A DNA stretch of 64,000 nt from CAZIVP01 sp964542915. GTDB taxonomy: Bacteria; Calditrichota; Calditrichia; Calditrichales; Calditrichaceae. This document shows, piece by piece, positions 42,805-52,297 of this stretch. The stretch lies in contig CAZIVP010000003.1 in NCBI GenBank assembly GCA_964542915.1, positions 186,001 to 250,000 of the forward strand, in the 5' to 3' direction. Below the pieces are notes generated by a model. It was not told the origin of the DNA, ran no database searches, and saw only the letters and a list, made by a program, of their open reading frames with translations. A program made the translations under genes and the position numbers. The first letter of the stretch is position 1; the number at the start of each line of letters is the position of its first letter.

Positions 42805-45575
42805 AACGCCGCCTCTTCAAATAATATCTTAACGGTAACGATTTTTTTGGGTTGCGCCTGAACGGGTATTGTATTACCGCGCTCCGGTTCAATGCCATGC
42901 AATAACTGTTCTTCCAGATTCACGTATACCGCCCTGCGAACGGTATTAAAAAATGAGACACGGCCCGAAATGGAATGGTCGGTGGGATTGTACAGACGCA
43001 AAATATAGCTTCTCTCTTGTTCGCTTTCAGCAGGCTTAAAGGCGCTGAAAATCAGCTCTTCCGGTTCAATCGACATCAGTGAAATGTCAGGCGACAGCGA
43101 GCCGGCGCTTCTTCCGGTCTGGAAAAGACGAACGCTGTTATTAAAATTAAGAGCTTCCTGATAAACGCCGCCCTCCTGCCAGTCGCCGGCGTGCGGTAAA
43201 AATGCCATGCGGAAAGTCTGTCGACCCAAACATTGCGATCCTTTTTGATCCGAATAATCCTGAAAGGAGCTTGGCTGCACTACGTAGCGGAAAGCGCGGA
43301 ACAGGGTAATGGCCAGTGTCTGATCAGGATCATCCTGTACTTCATATTCTTTCAATCCATCCACAATGACGGCGGCGCCGGTTGTTCCGTTGCTTACGTC
43401 CACAAAGTGGTGCATGGGATAATCATACATGGGTTGTTCCACCCAGTCTGAAGTATCGGGACGGTGGGTCGCGCGTCGTACCACGTCGAACTGCCCCTCG
43501 GCATAGGAGTACGGGGCATTCAGGTTTAAAGGAAACATAAGACGCAAACGGTGACTTTCGGCGGTATTATCCGTATGCACGACCAACGCCACCCTTCGGC
43601 TGTCAGCCTTTAGCGTCACCTCCATCGTAACCGCAAGATCGACATGATGTCCATTGTTCCTGCGCGCCTCAAGGTTTCGCGGAACAGCAAGGGATAATCG
43701 TATTTCCGTGGTAGCCGCCAACGGTCCGTTCATTTTCAAGGCGCACTGCGCATGCTGTTTTAGGCTGGTAATAAACGGCCCCGCCGCATCATGAACCCAG
43801 GCGTGACCGGCTTCGCCTTCGTCGTAAAAATAGGCTTGCCGTTCAAACAGTTGCCCGTTTTCTTTATCAAATATATTCAGGGTTCCGTCTTTATTTACCT
43901 CAACTTTAATGAAACGATTTTCCAGCACCGGCCGGTCGTTTTGTTGGGATCCCAGCGGCGCCAAAGCTGATTCTTCCTTTCCGGCCGGAACAATTTGCCA
44001 CGTTTTAAGCCCGAAGGCGGGCAGTTCCGACGCCCGGATAAAACAGTGGTACCGCATCATGGAAAAATACATGGGCCGGTCGATCATCTGTTCCAATACC
44101 GGCTCGACTTTGGTTTTGGAGAGTATCTGAACCTCGATCGCCTCGCCGGCCCTGTCTTTCAAAATAAAGGAATCGCGATCCAATGTTTCCGGGACATCAA
44201 TATACGCTTCAACGATTTCGTTACGGGTGAACGTATTGGGGTTAACGGCCGCCAGATGCAGACTGTCCTCGGGATACGAAGTCAGGTCCAACTGTTTCGC
44301 CAGGTGCCGGCAGGCGCGGCCGAAGACGCCGCGGGCGATTTCCCGGCATTGTTTGTAGCGATTGACCATATCGTCATGAACGTCATCGAGACTGCAGCCG
44401 CCGATCGAATCATGCGCCGAATTTTGCAATAACCGTTGCCATGCCAACTCCAGATAACGGTCGTTGGTATCCAGTCCCAGAAGCCCCGCCATTCCATTAA
44501 ACGGTTCCGCATATAACTGCAGCCATCGCTCCGTGTCAAAATTCATTTGTTTCAGATACATACGCGCCGAGGTGGTATAGCCGTAAAGATTTCCCGAACG
44601 GTGATCATACTGGCTGCTGCGTCGTTCGCCGTGAACCAGCTTAAGTTTCTCGGGATCCATCTCAGCTTTCAGCTCCGCCAGATAGGATTCAAATGTGCTG
44701 TGGCGTACTTCATCATGTTCCAGGCAGGCATCGGCGTCTTTAATCAACCGAACCGTTTTGGGATTGGGACCGCTGGAATCGTGTCCTTCGGCCCAAAATA
44801 TATGGGGCGTCGTAAAATCATGAGCTTGTTCTTTAATGATCTTTTCGACGGAAGGCTTGACGTTCCCTTTAAAATAATCATTGTTTGGCCTTAAAAGCCG
44901 GTAATCCTCCCGGTATAATTCGGGATCTGCAAAATGAAACGGTTGCCCGCCGCGATTCCAGGGATATTCGATATCGGCGACCTGTTCATTGTGAATGACG
45001 GGGCGATAAATATAGAAGTAAAAGTTGTATCGCGGCATGGTCGAAAAGCGAGAACTCAACACCCGGGTTCCGTCCGCACCTTCCCAGATAAACTCCGCCT
45101 TCGGGCTGTCGAGGCTGTTGATCCCGCGATAAAACATAACGCCGTCTATGCCGAATCCCTGGTATATTTGCGGCAACTGGGATATCTGGCCCCATGAAAA
45201 CGGCGAATAGCCCACTTTCATTACATGACCAAATGCACGGGCGATGCGGTGGCCTCTCAATAAATTCCGAATAAGATTTTCACCGCCCACCTGAAATTCT
45301 TCCGGTAATATATACCACGGGCCAACCAGAATACGGCGCTCGCCGATCAGACGTTTAAGCAAATCGCGGCGGTGCGGTCGCGCCTCCAGATAATCTTCCA
45401 GTACAACCGTCTGGCTGTCGAGATGAAAAGCCCGGTATTCGGGTTCATTCCTGAGTATCTCGAGCAGCCGGTCGATCATATTCACCAACATTTGCCGGTT
45501 TTTCTGAAACGGGAAACGCCATTCACGATCCCAGTGTGTATTCGATATAACATGAAATATTCGCTTTGCAGACAT
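42801..45575 (-). CDS. GH38 alpha-mannosidase family protein with altered nucleophile position
   Basis: The 924-residue protein has the GH38 catalytic core. HWDREW at 14-19 supplies the His and Asp zinc ligands, QNSAHDSIGG near residue 394 supplies the other histidine, and C-terminal beta domains follow. The family motif GYLPDSFGQ, whose Asp is both nucleophile and zinc ligand, reads GYSPFSWGQ here with Phe126 at that place; the codon TTT was checked in the DNA. No signal peptide is present, so it acts in the cytoplasm. It has AGGAG four bases upstream of the ATG and is coupled to the NAGPA-type gene. It may be inactive, use another residue, or have another substrate. Confidence 0.88.
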   Translation of the reverse strand: MSAKRIFHVISNTHWDREWRFPFQKNRQMLVNMIDRLLEILRNEPEYRAFHLDSQTVVLEDYLEARPHRRDLLKRLIGERRILVGPWYILPEEFQVGGENLIRNLLRGHRIARAFGHVMKVGYSPFSWGQISQLPQIYQGFGIDGVMFYRGINSLDSPKAEFIWEGADGTRVLSSRFSTMPRYNFYFYIYRPVIHNEQVADIEYPWNRGGQPFHFADPELYREDYRLLRPNNDYFKGNVKPSVEKIIKEQAHDFTTPHIFWAEGHDSSGPNPKTVRLIKDADACLEHDEVRHSTFESYLAELKAEMDPEKLKLVHGERRSSQYDHRSGNLYGYTTSARMYLKQMNFDTERWLQLYAEPFNGMAGLLGLDTNDRYLELAWQRLLQNSAHDSIGGCSLDDVHDDMVNRYKQCREIARGVFGRACRHLAKQLDLTSYPEDSLHLAAVNPNTFTRNEIVEAYIDVPETLDRDSFILKDRAGEAIEVQILSKTKVEPVLEQMIDRPMYFSMMRYHCFIRASELPAFGLKTWQIVPAGKEESALAPLGSQQNDRPVLENRFIKVEVNKDGTLNIFDKENGQLFERQAYFYDEGEAGHAWVHDAAGPFITSLKQHAQCALKMNGPLAATTEIRLSLAVPRNLEARRNNGHHVDLAVTMEVTLKADSRRVALVVHTDNTAESHRLRLMFPLNLNAPYSYAEGQFDVVRRATHRPDTSDWVEQPMYDYPMHHFVDVSNGTTGAAVIVDGLKEYEVQDDPDQTLAITLFRAFRYVVQPSSFQDYSDQKGSQCLGRQTFRMAFLPHAGDWQEGGVYQEALNFNNSVRLFQTGRSAGSLSPDISLMSIEPEELIFSAFKPAESEQERSYILRLYNPTDHSISGRVSFFNTVRRAVYVNLEEQLLHGIEPERGNTIPVQAQPKKIVTVKILFEEAAL

Positions 45576-45637
45576 ATAACTCCTATGAATTGATCATTCC
45601 TTTGTTTTGTATGGATTCAAACCATCATAACATCCGG

Positions 45638-46990
45638 TTAACCGATCCTCGGTTCCAGAAACAGTCCGTGCCTGATCAGCACTTCCGGCAAACCGTTCTC
45701 ACAAACAATTGTTGCCGCTTCGAAATCATGGGCCTGCGTCTCGGAAAACGGCACCGCCACGCACAAACCGATGCCGGCGGCCCGGATGGCTATGGCGCCG
45801 CTTTCGCTGTCTTCGAATCCGATCACCTTATCGAACTCGTTCTTATCAATACCCATTTGATGCAGGGCAAGACTATACAAATCGCGATGCGGTTTCAGGC
45901 GAATCTCGCTGGAATCGCTGGCGGTTATGATTCCGTCATAAAGCGATTGGTAATCGGAAAATTGCTGTTTCAGAAACGCTTTGCGTTCCGGACTTACAGG
46001 CCAGCGCTGTATCCGTTCTGCTAAAACGCGAAACACCTCCTGTAACACAATATGGGCTTCGTAAGCAATCGAAGAGGTTACAATCGCAATCTTCGCCGGT
46101 CGTTCGGCAAAAGCTTTACCGAGCCTTTGTAAACGCTGCCGGACTTGTTCATCGAGCCGCAATGATTTTCGATCCGTCCATTCCGATTCAACTACGGGAA
46201 GGGCTTCGTCCTGCAGCCAGCCCCTGACCAGCGCGAGCATCACACCGATGCCGGGCATGGGTTCGATCAGATTATGGCCCGGATCATTAAATAAGCTTTC
46301 CGAGAGCCGGACAGACTGCCCGTCTGCAATCTGCGCCAGAATTTGGTGATAACGCTGATAATAAATGTCCACCGCCGCCCGCACAATCGCATTAAAATCA
46401 GTAATGATAAGGGCTTTGGCGATATTTTCCAGCATGCGCTCCGATCGGGGACCGCTGCCATTCGCATCCGTTATTATTTGCCGCCGCTGCTCCACATCCC
46501 GGAGGGCTTCGCCTCCGAAATGCTGAAGATTGATGCGCACTTCCTGGATTCGTTTGGGATCCCGACCCTTTTGCAGAAACCAGACAGCGGCCTCTGCGAA
46601 GGCTTTTTTTAAAGCATATTCATCGATATGGGATCGATACGTTTCGATCAGGTACTCCACATGGCGGGTTGTACTGTTGCCAATGATGTTGGGATAATCC
46701 CGTTCGCGATTTAAACCCGGCCAGGAACGCTCATCCATGCGGTTGGTAATTTTCCGTACCATGAATTCCAAAGCATGAATACAAAGCGTTTCGGTGGTTG
46801 TTGTGGTGCCGTCCATATCCATGACAATGGCCCTGACCTCATTTAAGGGAAGCGAAGGCGGAGGCGCTAATGGTACAATTTCATAAGCCGGATGTACATA
46901 ATCCGGGTTGCGGATTACCGTAAACCGCTCGCCAAGCGATCCCAGGAGTCGGCTGGCTTCACGTTGATCTGTAAATTTTTTAATGGGCAT
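45638..46990 (-). CDS. HAD-superfamily hydrolase with large insertion
   Basis: The 450-residue cytoplasmic protein has HAD motif I (VMDMDGTTTTTE, near residue 55), an internal IVTSS motif II, and the acidic motif FEDSESGAIAIRAAG with a lysine in RLKPH. The cap region is far larger than in beta-phosphoglucomutase-type enzymes, with a helical insertion of roughly 200 residues. The most likely class is a sugar-phosphate phosphatase or mutase (inference). It lies between the lipoprotein gene and the GH38 gene, with an 8-base gap to the former. Confidence 0.8.
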   Translation of the reverse strand: MPIKKFTDQREASRLLGSLGERFTVIRNPDYVHPAYEIVPLAPPPSLPLNEVRAIVMDMDGTTTTTETLCIHALEFMVRKITNRMDERSWPGLNRERDYPNIIGNSTTRHVEYLIETYRSHIDEYALKKAFAEAAVWFLQKGRDPKRIQEVRINLQHFGGEALRDVEQRRQIITDANGSGPRSERMLENIAKALIITDFNAIVRAAVDIYYQRYHQILAQIADGQSVRLSESLFNDPGHNLIEPMPGIGVMLALVRGWLQDEALPVVESEWTDRKSLRLDEQVRQRLQRLGKAFAERPAKIAIVTSSIAYEAHIVLQEVFRVLAERIQRWPVSPERKAFLKQQFSDYQSLYDGIITASDSSEIRLKPHRDLYSLALHQMGIDKNEFDKVIGFEDSESGAIAIRAAGIGLCVAVPFSETQAHDFEAATIVCENGLPEVLIRHGLFLEPRIG

Positions 46991-46998
46991 ATACGAGC

Positions 46999-48327
46999 TT
47001 ATTTCCTTTGGGTTGATTTGTTATTCATTTGTTCGGCTTTCAGAATTGCCGGGAGCACTTCGGTTAAAGAAACCGGCGCCGGTCGATCATCCAATTCCAA
47101 AACGACCATATAACCGCCGCCGGCATCCATCTTTTTGAGATGTTGCACCAACGCCCATTGCCCGCTGACCGAACAGACCCCGTCCCGTGGATTCCAGAGT
47201 TCGAAAGTGGTTAAACAACCCAGCGAAGGCGTAAACGGGTAAAAAATTGCATCCTCATAAAATTCAGGATCGATAGTGGTACCGTGGGCAATAATCTCCG
47301 TCCGGCCGGCCTTACCGGCGTAATAGGCTTCATACGCCGGCAAATAATCCCTCCAGGATGCCGGTAAACACTGTTCATACAAACCGCGGCGCCAGCGCTC
47401 ACGGATGAACGATGTATCCCGGAAAAATGCCTGCGGTTCGATTTCAAACGGTAAACGGGTTTGTACGGTAGGCGTCGGCCCGATAAATACATTGTCGGAA
47501 ACGGTAAATCCCTCCAGGGCATATACGCCCTGCGGTGTATTTCCATTGGTGAGATACGGGGGCATCTGACTTGCCGACAACGCTAACTGGCCGACATGAA
47601 AAAGCGTTCCGTCATTCGTACGTAAAAAGTCGCCGTCCCGATTACGTATGATTAAACATCCGGGATAGCGCCGGTCTTCGCGTTGGAGGCTGAAGACCAC
47701 CGTTTCCCCTTCAAAAAAAGGCGCCGTAAACCAATCCGCCAACGGGGGGCGTTTCTTCTTACCGGCTCTGTTGGTCAAATCGGCTTCGAGCATGGTTAAG
47801 ATCGGGTCATCCCGCCAGTTCGGAAACCGCCTTCTCATGAGCGCTGCATATTGATTTTTGAGATCGGCAGTACCCTCCCGGGTCAGATAAAACACACACA
47901 TCGAGAATAATTTGGTATTTGCAGTGGTGTTGTTGGCAATTGCTGCTATTGGTTCATCGAAACGATGGGGATAAGCGGTGATGATCATTTCCAATAAGGC
48001 GCGGCGAAACGCAGGCGAACGCTGTTCAAATTGCTTTAAAGCCGTAACAGCGGCCGAGTCCGTAACGTCCGACGTATAGCGTAAGAGGCCCATAGCCCAG
48101 AATGCGCCCATGTAAGACTGCTCGGTGGAGCCGGCCAAAGGCTGTTTTAAGGCGTTTTCAATGGTATGGTCAATCAACTCATGTCTGAACTGACTCCGTT
48201 CGGCCTTTACGGCGCGCTCGGACGATAATTGTCGATATCCGGTCTCCCGCTGAACGGGCATGCAGCCCGTCAGAAAGGCAAGCATCGAACACAGCGCCAG
48301 GCTGCTCCTTATAACGAGCCGATTCAA
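46999..48327 (-). CDS. Lipoprotein with L,D-transpeptidase-like motif
   Basis: The 442-residue protein has a lipoprotein signal peptide with lipobox LTGC (Cys22). The first part (about 40-200) is helical. The C-terminal part has NTPQGVYALEG, then HGTT (His348) and TPSLGCLTT (Ser368, Cys371), the HG...SxGC pattern of the YkuD L,D-transpeptidase fold, with Thr where most enzymes have Arg or Asn. Such enzymes cross-link peptidoglycan or attach proteins to it. No other genes of peptidoglycan synthesis are present. It is anchored in the inner or outer membrane and lies upstream of the HAD gene. Confidence 0.7.
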   Translation of the reverse strand: MNRLVIRSSLALCSMLAFLTGCMPVQRETGYRQLSSERAVKAERSQFRHELIDHTIENALKQPLAGSTEQSYMGAFWAMGLLRYTSDVTDSAAVTALKQFEQRSPAFRRALLEMIITAYPHRFDEPIAAIANNTTANTKLFSMCVFYLTREGTADLKNQYAALMRRRFPNWRDDPILTMLEADLTNRAGKKKRPPLADWFTAPFFEGETVVFSLQREDRRYPGCLIIRNRDGDFLRTNDGTLFHVGQLALSASQMPPYLTNGNTPQGVYALEGFTVSDNVFIGPTPTVQTRLPFEIEPQAFFRDTSFIRERWRRGLYEQCLPASWRDYLPAYEAYYAGKAGRTEIIAHGTTIDPEFYEDAIFYPFTPSLGCLTTFELWNPRDGVCSVSGQWALVQHLKKMDAGGGYMVVLELDDRPAPVSLTEVLPAILKAEQMNNKSTQRK

Positions 48328-48389
48328 ATTCCAATCCTCTTTTGTAAATTGAAAGTCATAAAAACTTCTCCGGTTCAGACCGGCGTTAT

Positions 48390-49199
48390 TTAATCATGTT
48401 TCAATTGTTTTAAATAATAAAAGCGCCGGTTATCACAGGGCTCGCAGGTATTCGGCGCACACAGCAGTTTATCGGGATAGGATCGGAAATAGTACAGACC
48501 CTCTTTCAAGAGCTGCGGAACCGATAACAGATAACCGGATAATCCGTTTTTTCGGAACGGTTCGATGTGTTTATGCGCTCTCAGATACTGTTCGAAGTTT
48601 GCAAACGGTTTACTACAGCCGGGTGCCTGCCGGAGCGGTTGTTCCCCGAAAACGGATACGCCTACCGGCAAAACGTGCAAATGCTCCCAGGGTGAAAATG
48701 CAATCCAGGGTAAGGGTGCGATATTCTCCAGATAGTGCCCGAACGACAGCGATTGAAAATCGACGCCGGGCATGAATATGCGTCCGGTCTCCTGTTGTGC
48801 GAGCCAATCCATAACGCTGCCTTCTCCCAGGGGGCTGGAGGGCGCGTTGTGCCGGTCAATCGCTTCCCGAACCGCACCCCACAATGCAAATGAATGCGTG
48901 GCCGACGCTGTACGCACGACGTTTTCACAGCGGCGAAATACTTCCGTTAACATGCCGACTTTACTGTGCGATCGTTCCGGATCGAAAATTTCCTGTTCAC
49001 CCTGCGTCTTTTTGAAACAATATGTGAAGGTCGGCATGATGAGCGATCCGTCCTTGCCCACGATCGTTTGCAGGGCATTAATAAGGTCTTCGGCGCTGAA
49101 GTTCGGGATCGCACTCCGGAGTCGACGTATTGAGCTATGGAGCAATAGATGTTCGCCTTCTTTTATACCGAGCTCTTCTAAAAAAGTGTGCAGTTCCAT
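48390..49199 (-). CDS. AAC(3)-family acyltransferase
   Basis: The 269-residue cytoplasmic protein matches the aminoglycoside N3-acetyltransferase/YokD family: an N-terminal LLLHSSIRRLR strand, DLINALQTIVGKDGSLIMPTFT, then MLTEVFRR. Near residue 150 IFMPGVDFQSLSFGHYLE carries the conserved histidine of the acetyl-CoA site. In non-resistance settings this family is thought to acetylate amino sugars or other amines. Its presence between glycosidase genes favours a sugar substrate (inference); true antibiotic resistance cannot be claimed. It precedes the lipoprotein gene by 62 bases. Confidence 0.8.
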   Translation of the reverse strand: MELHTFLEELGIKEGEHLLLHSSIRRLRSAIPNFSAEDLINALQTIVGKDGSLIMPTFTYCFKKTQGEQEIFDPERSHSKVGMLTEVFRRCENVVRTASATHSFALWGAVREAIDRHNAPSSPLGEGSVMDWLAQQETGRIFMPGVDFQSLSFGHYLENIAPLPWIAFSPWEHLHVLPVGVSVFGEQPLRQAPGCSKPFANFEQYLRAHKHIEPFRKNGLSGYLLSVPQLLKEGLYYFRSYPDKLLCAPNTCEPCDNRRFYYLKQLKHD

Positions 49200-49236
49200 A
49201 AATCAACAGCGTTTATTTGAAGTTATTGTTATATAC

Positions 49237-50394
49237 TCATTTTTTTAATAACGTCGGCATTATCGCCTTTTGGATGTAAACCGAATCCCTTAAGATTTTT
49301 GCACGGGCGTCGTCCTGCCGCCGCAAACCTTCGTAAAAAAAATATACTTCTCCCTGTATGCCCTCTTTGCGATTCAAACGCACCGCTTTCAATATATAAT
49401 CTTCCGCCATCAGGTAATCGCCCACGCTCAGCAGAAGCCCCGGATAAATACGATTCATTTCCGATGCTTCCAGCTTCAGAGCGTCATACCGTTGAGAGTA
49501 TAATACATCACGGTATTCCGCAAACGTATGCCGGTAATGCTGCGGAATCACCACATCGGCGTATCCTTTTCGCAGCCAGGTAGGCCAATCCTGCAAATAC
49601 TGTTCGTAGGACCAGGGATAAACGCTGGGCGCCCATGAGACCACAATATCCGGATTGACCGCTTTTGCCTCGTTATAAATCCTCTCCGCCAGTTGGTTTA
49701 ATCGCTCCGCCCGCCAGCGCATCCAGCCCGGATCATTGGGATTGTCAGGTGGTTCTTCGCCGTCGTGGTCTTTTTTGTAGCGTTCGATGGTATACGGTTC
49801 ATAACCGCCTTCCACCGGCTGCGCCGGCAGACGATCATCACCCTGAATGCCGTCCACGTCATACGTTCTGACGACTTCCGTAACAAGCTCTGTTATAAAT
49901 GTGCGTACCTCAGGATGATAGCCGTTCAGCCACTCGAATCCGTTTTTGATTAACAACTTACCGTGACGGTCCTTTGCTGCCCATTGCGGGAAGCGTTCGA
50001 TGATATGGCCGCCGCCTTTTTGATACGAGCTTGCCAGCCCGTATTCAAACCAGGCATAGACCTCTAAGCCCTGTTTGTGCGCTTCTTCGATTACCTCGCG
50101 CAAGGGATCGCGTCCGCTATAATCCGGGTGCACGGATCGCCCGAAAAGCGAATCCATAATCGCGCTCCGGTACAGCGTCCAGCCGCCGTTCCAGACGACC
50201 GGACAAACCAGGTTAAAGTTATGGGAGGCCAAAAACCGCATGGCTTCGGCGATATTGGCGTGACTTTTTAACACATCACTATCCACGTTGGTCAGCCAGA
50301 CGCCACGCACCTCCGCCGGCGTGGTTGTTCCCGAATTTGTACCGGAAGTGCGGCAAGCGATTACGATCAATAATACCATCCATAAATATTTCAA
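49237..50394 (-). CDS. GHL10-family glycosidase, lipoprotein
   Basis: This is the first of three paralogues of the GHL10 (PF02638) family, relatives of E. coli DigH/YddW. The start is set at a TTG (50392-50394): GAGG lies seven bases upstream and the resulting N-terminus (KYLWMVLLIVIAC, Cys14) is a perfect lipoprotein signal. The ATG at 50433 would overlap the preceding gene and hide this. The 385-residue protein consists of the glycosidase barrel only, with EVRGVWLTNVDSD and VDGIQGDDRLPAQP. It lacks the beta domain and T9SS tail of the other two copies. It is 13 bases after the FAD oxidoreductase gene. Confidence 0.85.
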   Translation of the reverse strand: MKYLWMVLLIVIACRTSGTNSGTTTPAEVRGVWLTNVDSDVLKSHANIAEAMRFLASHNFNLVCPVVWNGGWTLYRSAIMDSLFGRSVHPDYSGRDPLREVIEEAHKQGLEVYAWFEYGLASSYQKGGGHIIERFPQWAAKDRHGKLLIKNGFEWLNGYHPEVRTFITELVTEVVRTYDVDGIQGDDRLPAQPVEGGYEPYTIERYKKDHDGEEPPDNPNDPGWMRWRAERLNQLAERIYNEAKAVNPDIVVSWAPSVYPWSYEQYLQDWPTWLRKGYADVVIPQHYRHTFAEYRDVLYSQRYDALKLEASEMNRIYPGLLLSVGDYLMAEDYILKAVRLNRKEGIQGEVYFFYEGLRRQDDARAKILRDSVYIQKAIMPTLLKK

Positions 50395-50407
50395 AGATTT
50401 GCCTCGC

Positions 50408-52264
50408 TTAATCGTCAAATGCAATATCGACATCTGTGTTTTGAAATGGATTTAGACTGTATTCCAACAACACGGCCCATTGTCTTCGGGTTGCCTCTTT
50501 TTTTAACGCGTTGCCTTCATCGAATCCCAGTGCTTCTGCGAAAGATTGATCTCTAAAATAGTCGAACGCCGCCTTCGAGTTCGATGGTTCGTTTTTGTTG
50601 TTCGGACGCCCGAGGATCGACCAAATCGTTAGCAGCAGAGATCCGAGCGTAACCGTCTCATGCGGTTTAAAAAGCGACGCATCCCGGCGTTTCTTCGTTT
50701 CCGGAATGCGCAAGGCCGCATTTAGTTCTGCGCCGGTAACGGCGCGCTCCGGGAAAATATAAAAACGATTTGCCCACTGGCGGCTCTCTCCCCGGCCTTT
50801 CAGCATCCCGCTGAGCGCACATTTTTGCAGGGCATTAAATTCGGGCGACTGCGCATCCACATCGCTAAAAGGCATGAGCCATACGCCGTTATCCAGCAGA
50901 ACTTGTTGCAAAGCGCGAATCGATATATCGCGCGGTTGTTTTTGATCCCGCACGCACAGCGCGGCCGCGGCGCCCGCGGCCTGTCCGATTTGCATAACCA
51001 CCGGCTGCAAACGCGTACAGCCATTCACCAGATGCGTTACGGAGATATTTTTCTCAGCAACCAACAATCCGTCGATTTCCGCCGGTACCATACAGCCGTA
51101 AGGTACATTAAAGGCAGGAATGGAAGGATAATGCTCCTGCTGTTTCAGTTCCGGTTCGTGATGGTGATCGATGGGGTAATCGCCCACGGCGACGCCGCTC
51201 TTGTAAAGCGCCCGACCGGGATTGGCGTAGGGATCAACGATATCATCCGCGGTGAGGGTAACGATGCCTTTTAGACGGCGACTTTCACGAATGTAAGGGA
51301 TGAGCGCCAGTCGATCCGTACCCGGAAATTCGTCGGAAGCATAATCGAGATGATCGAATCCCAGTTCCTCCCGGATAAACCGTACAAAGTGCTGGGTGTG
51401 CCGTTTGGCGTGCTGCAACTGCTCACGGCGCTGTTCGTGCGACATCTCCGGTACGAGTGCAAAATAATCATTGCCCCGGATCGGCCAGTTGATCATAAAT
51501 TTGTTATTGGGCAGGCGTCCGTATTCGAGCATGGTTGCGGCATCCACCTGCGGCTGATTACCGGGCGTCGACCACTCCTTACAACAACCGCGAAAAAGTT
51601 CGGGATCATATCCGGGCGGTTGAGGTTGGGTTTGGCCAACCGGTCTGCCCGTATCCTGCAATACGGCCACATAGGTCAGATCCTGAATATATTGATCGGA
51701 TTGATGCGGGGCGTTCGCTTCGCCGCTTTCTTCCCGGCTGTCGCGTCCCAGCCGGTATGCGCAACCGGCGGCAGCCATAAAATCGCCGTATTCGGTTGCA
51801 TCAATAGAAATCGCGGCCTGTACCTCGATCTCTGCGCCGTTCACATCAATAAATCGGGCGCCCCTTACCCTTTGCCCCTTTTTGAGCACAGAACGCAGCT
51901 CCATGTGCTTGTAAATGTGCAGGTTTTCGTAAGGCCGGGCCATTTCATGAAAAATACGATTACCGACCGACGGCTCAAACAGGGTATGACTAACCCAACC
52001 GGTTTTTAATGCCTCGGGTCTTCCGTAATGATCGTATAATCGGCGACGAAACACACCCCACAAACCGCTCGGTAAATCGTGGTTGCCGTCAACGGCGCTC
52101 ACGCCTGCCGCCGTAAGCATCCCACCCAACCAGGCGTTTTCCGACATTAACACCACTTCCACGCCGGCCCGCGCCGCCTGGATCGCGGCGCAGATACCGC
52201 TTGTACCGCCGCCGGCAACGAGCACATGGCATTCTATGCGTTGCTTATTCATTTTCGATACCAT
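50408..52264 (-). CDS. FAD-dependent oxidoreductase (FAD_oxidored family)
   Basis: The 618-residue protein has an N-terminal FAD-binding motif (VLVAGGGTSGICAA, residues 15-27), a LGGMLTAAGVSAVDG segment and SIDATEYGDFMAAAG, all typical of the PF12831 family. These enzymes are common in sugar-utilisation loci of Planctomycetes and FCB bacteria and are thought to oxidise sugar or uronate hydroxyls. Start alternatives are 52264 and 52252 (Met5); neither has a clear ribosome-binding site. No signal peptide is seen. It is 33 bases after the symporter gene and 13 bases before the GHL10 lipoprotein. Confidence 0.82.
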   Translation of the reverse strand: MVSKMNKQRIECHVLVAGGGTSGICAAIQAARAGVEVVLMSENAWLGGMLTAAGVSAVDGNHDLPSGLWGVFRRRLYDHYGRPEALKTGWVSHTLFEPSVGNRIFHEMARPYENLHIYKHMELRSVLKKGQRVRGARFIDVNGAEIEVQAAISIDATEYGDFMAAAGCAYRLGRDSREESGEANAPHQSDQYIQDLTYVAVLQDTGRPVGQTQPQPPGYDPELFRGCCKEWSTPGNQPQVDAATMLEYGRLPNNKFMINWPIRGNDYFALVPEMSHEQRREQLQHAKRHTQHFVRFIREELGFDHLDYASDEFPGTDRLALIPYIRESRRLKGIVTLTADDIVDPYANPGRALYKSGVAVGDYPIDHHHEPELKQQEHYPSIPAFNVPYGCMVPAEIDGLLVAEKNISVTHLVNGCTRLQPVVMQIGQAAGAAAALCVRDQKQPRDISIRALQQVLLDNGVWLMPFSDVDAQSPEFNALQKCALSGMLKGRGESRQWANRFYIFPERAVTGAELNAALRIPETKKRRDASLFKPHETVTLGSLLLTIWSILGRPNNKNEPSNSKAAFDYFRDQSFAEALGFDEGNALKKEATRRQWAVLLEYSLNPFQNTDVDIAFDD

Positions 52265-52297
52265 TATTACAAACTTATTTAGGCTTTATGCCCATTT

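Noticed and set aside
48390..49199. Aminoglycoside-resistance determinant
   Set aside because: The AAC(3)-like family has many non-resistance members and this gene sits in a glycan locus with no mobile element, so resistance is not supported.
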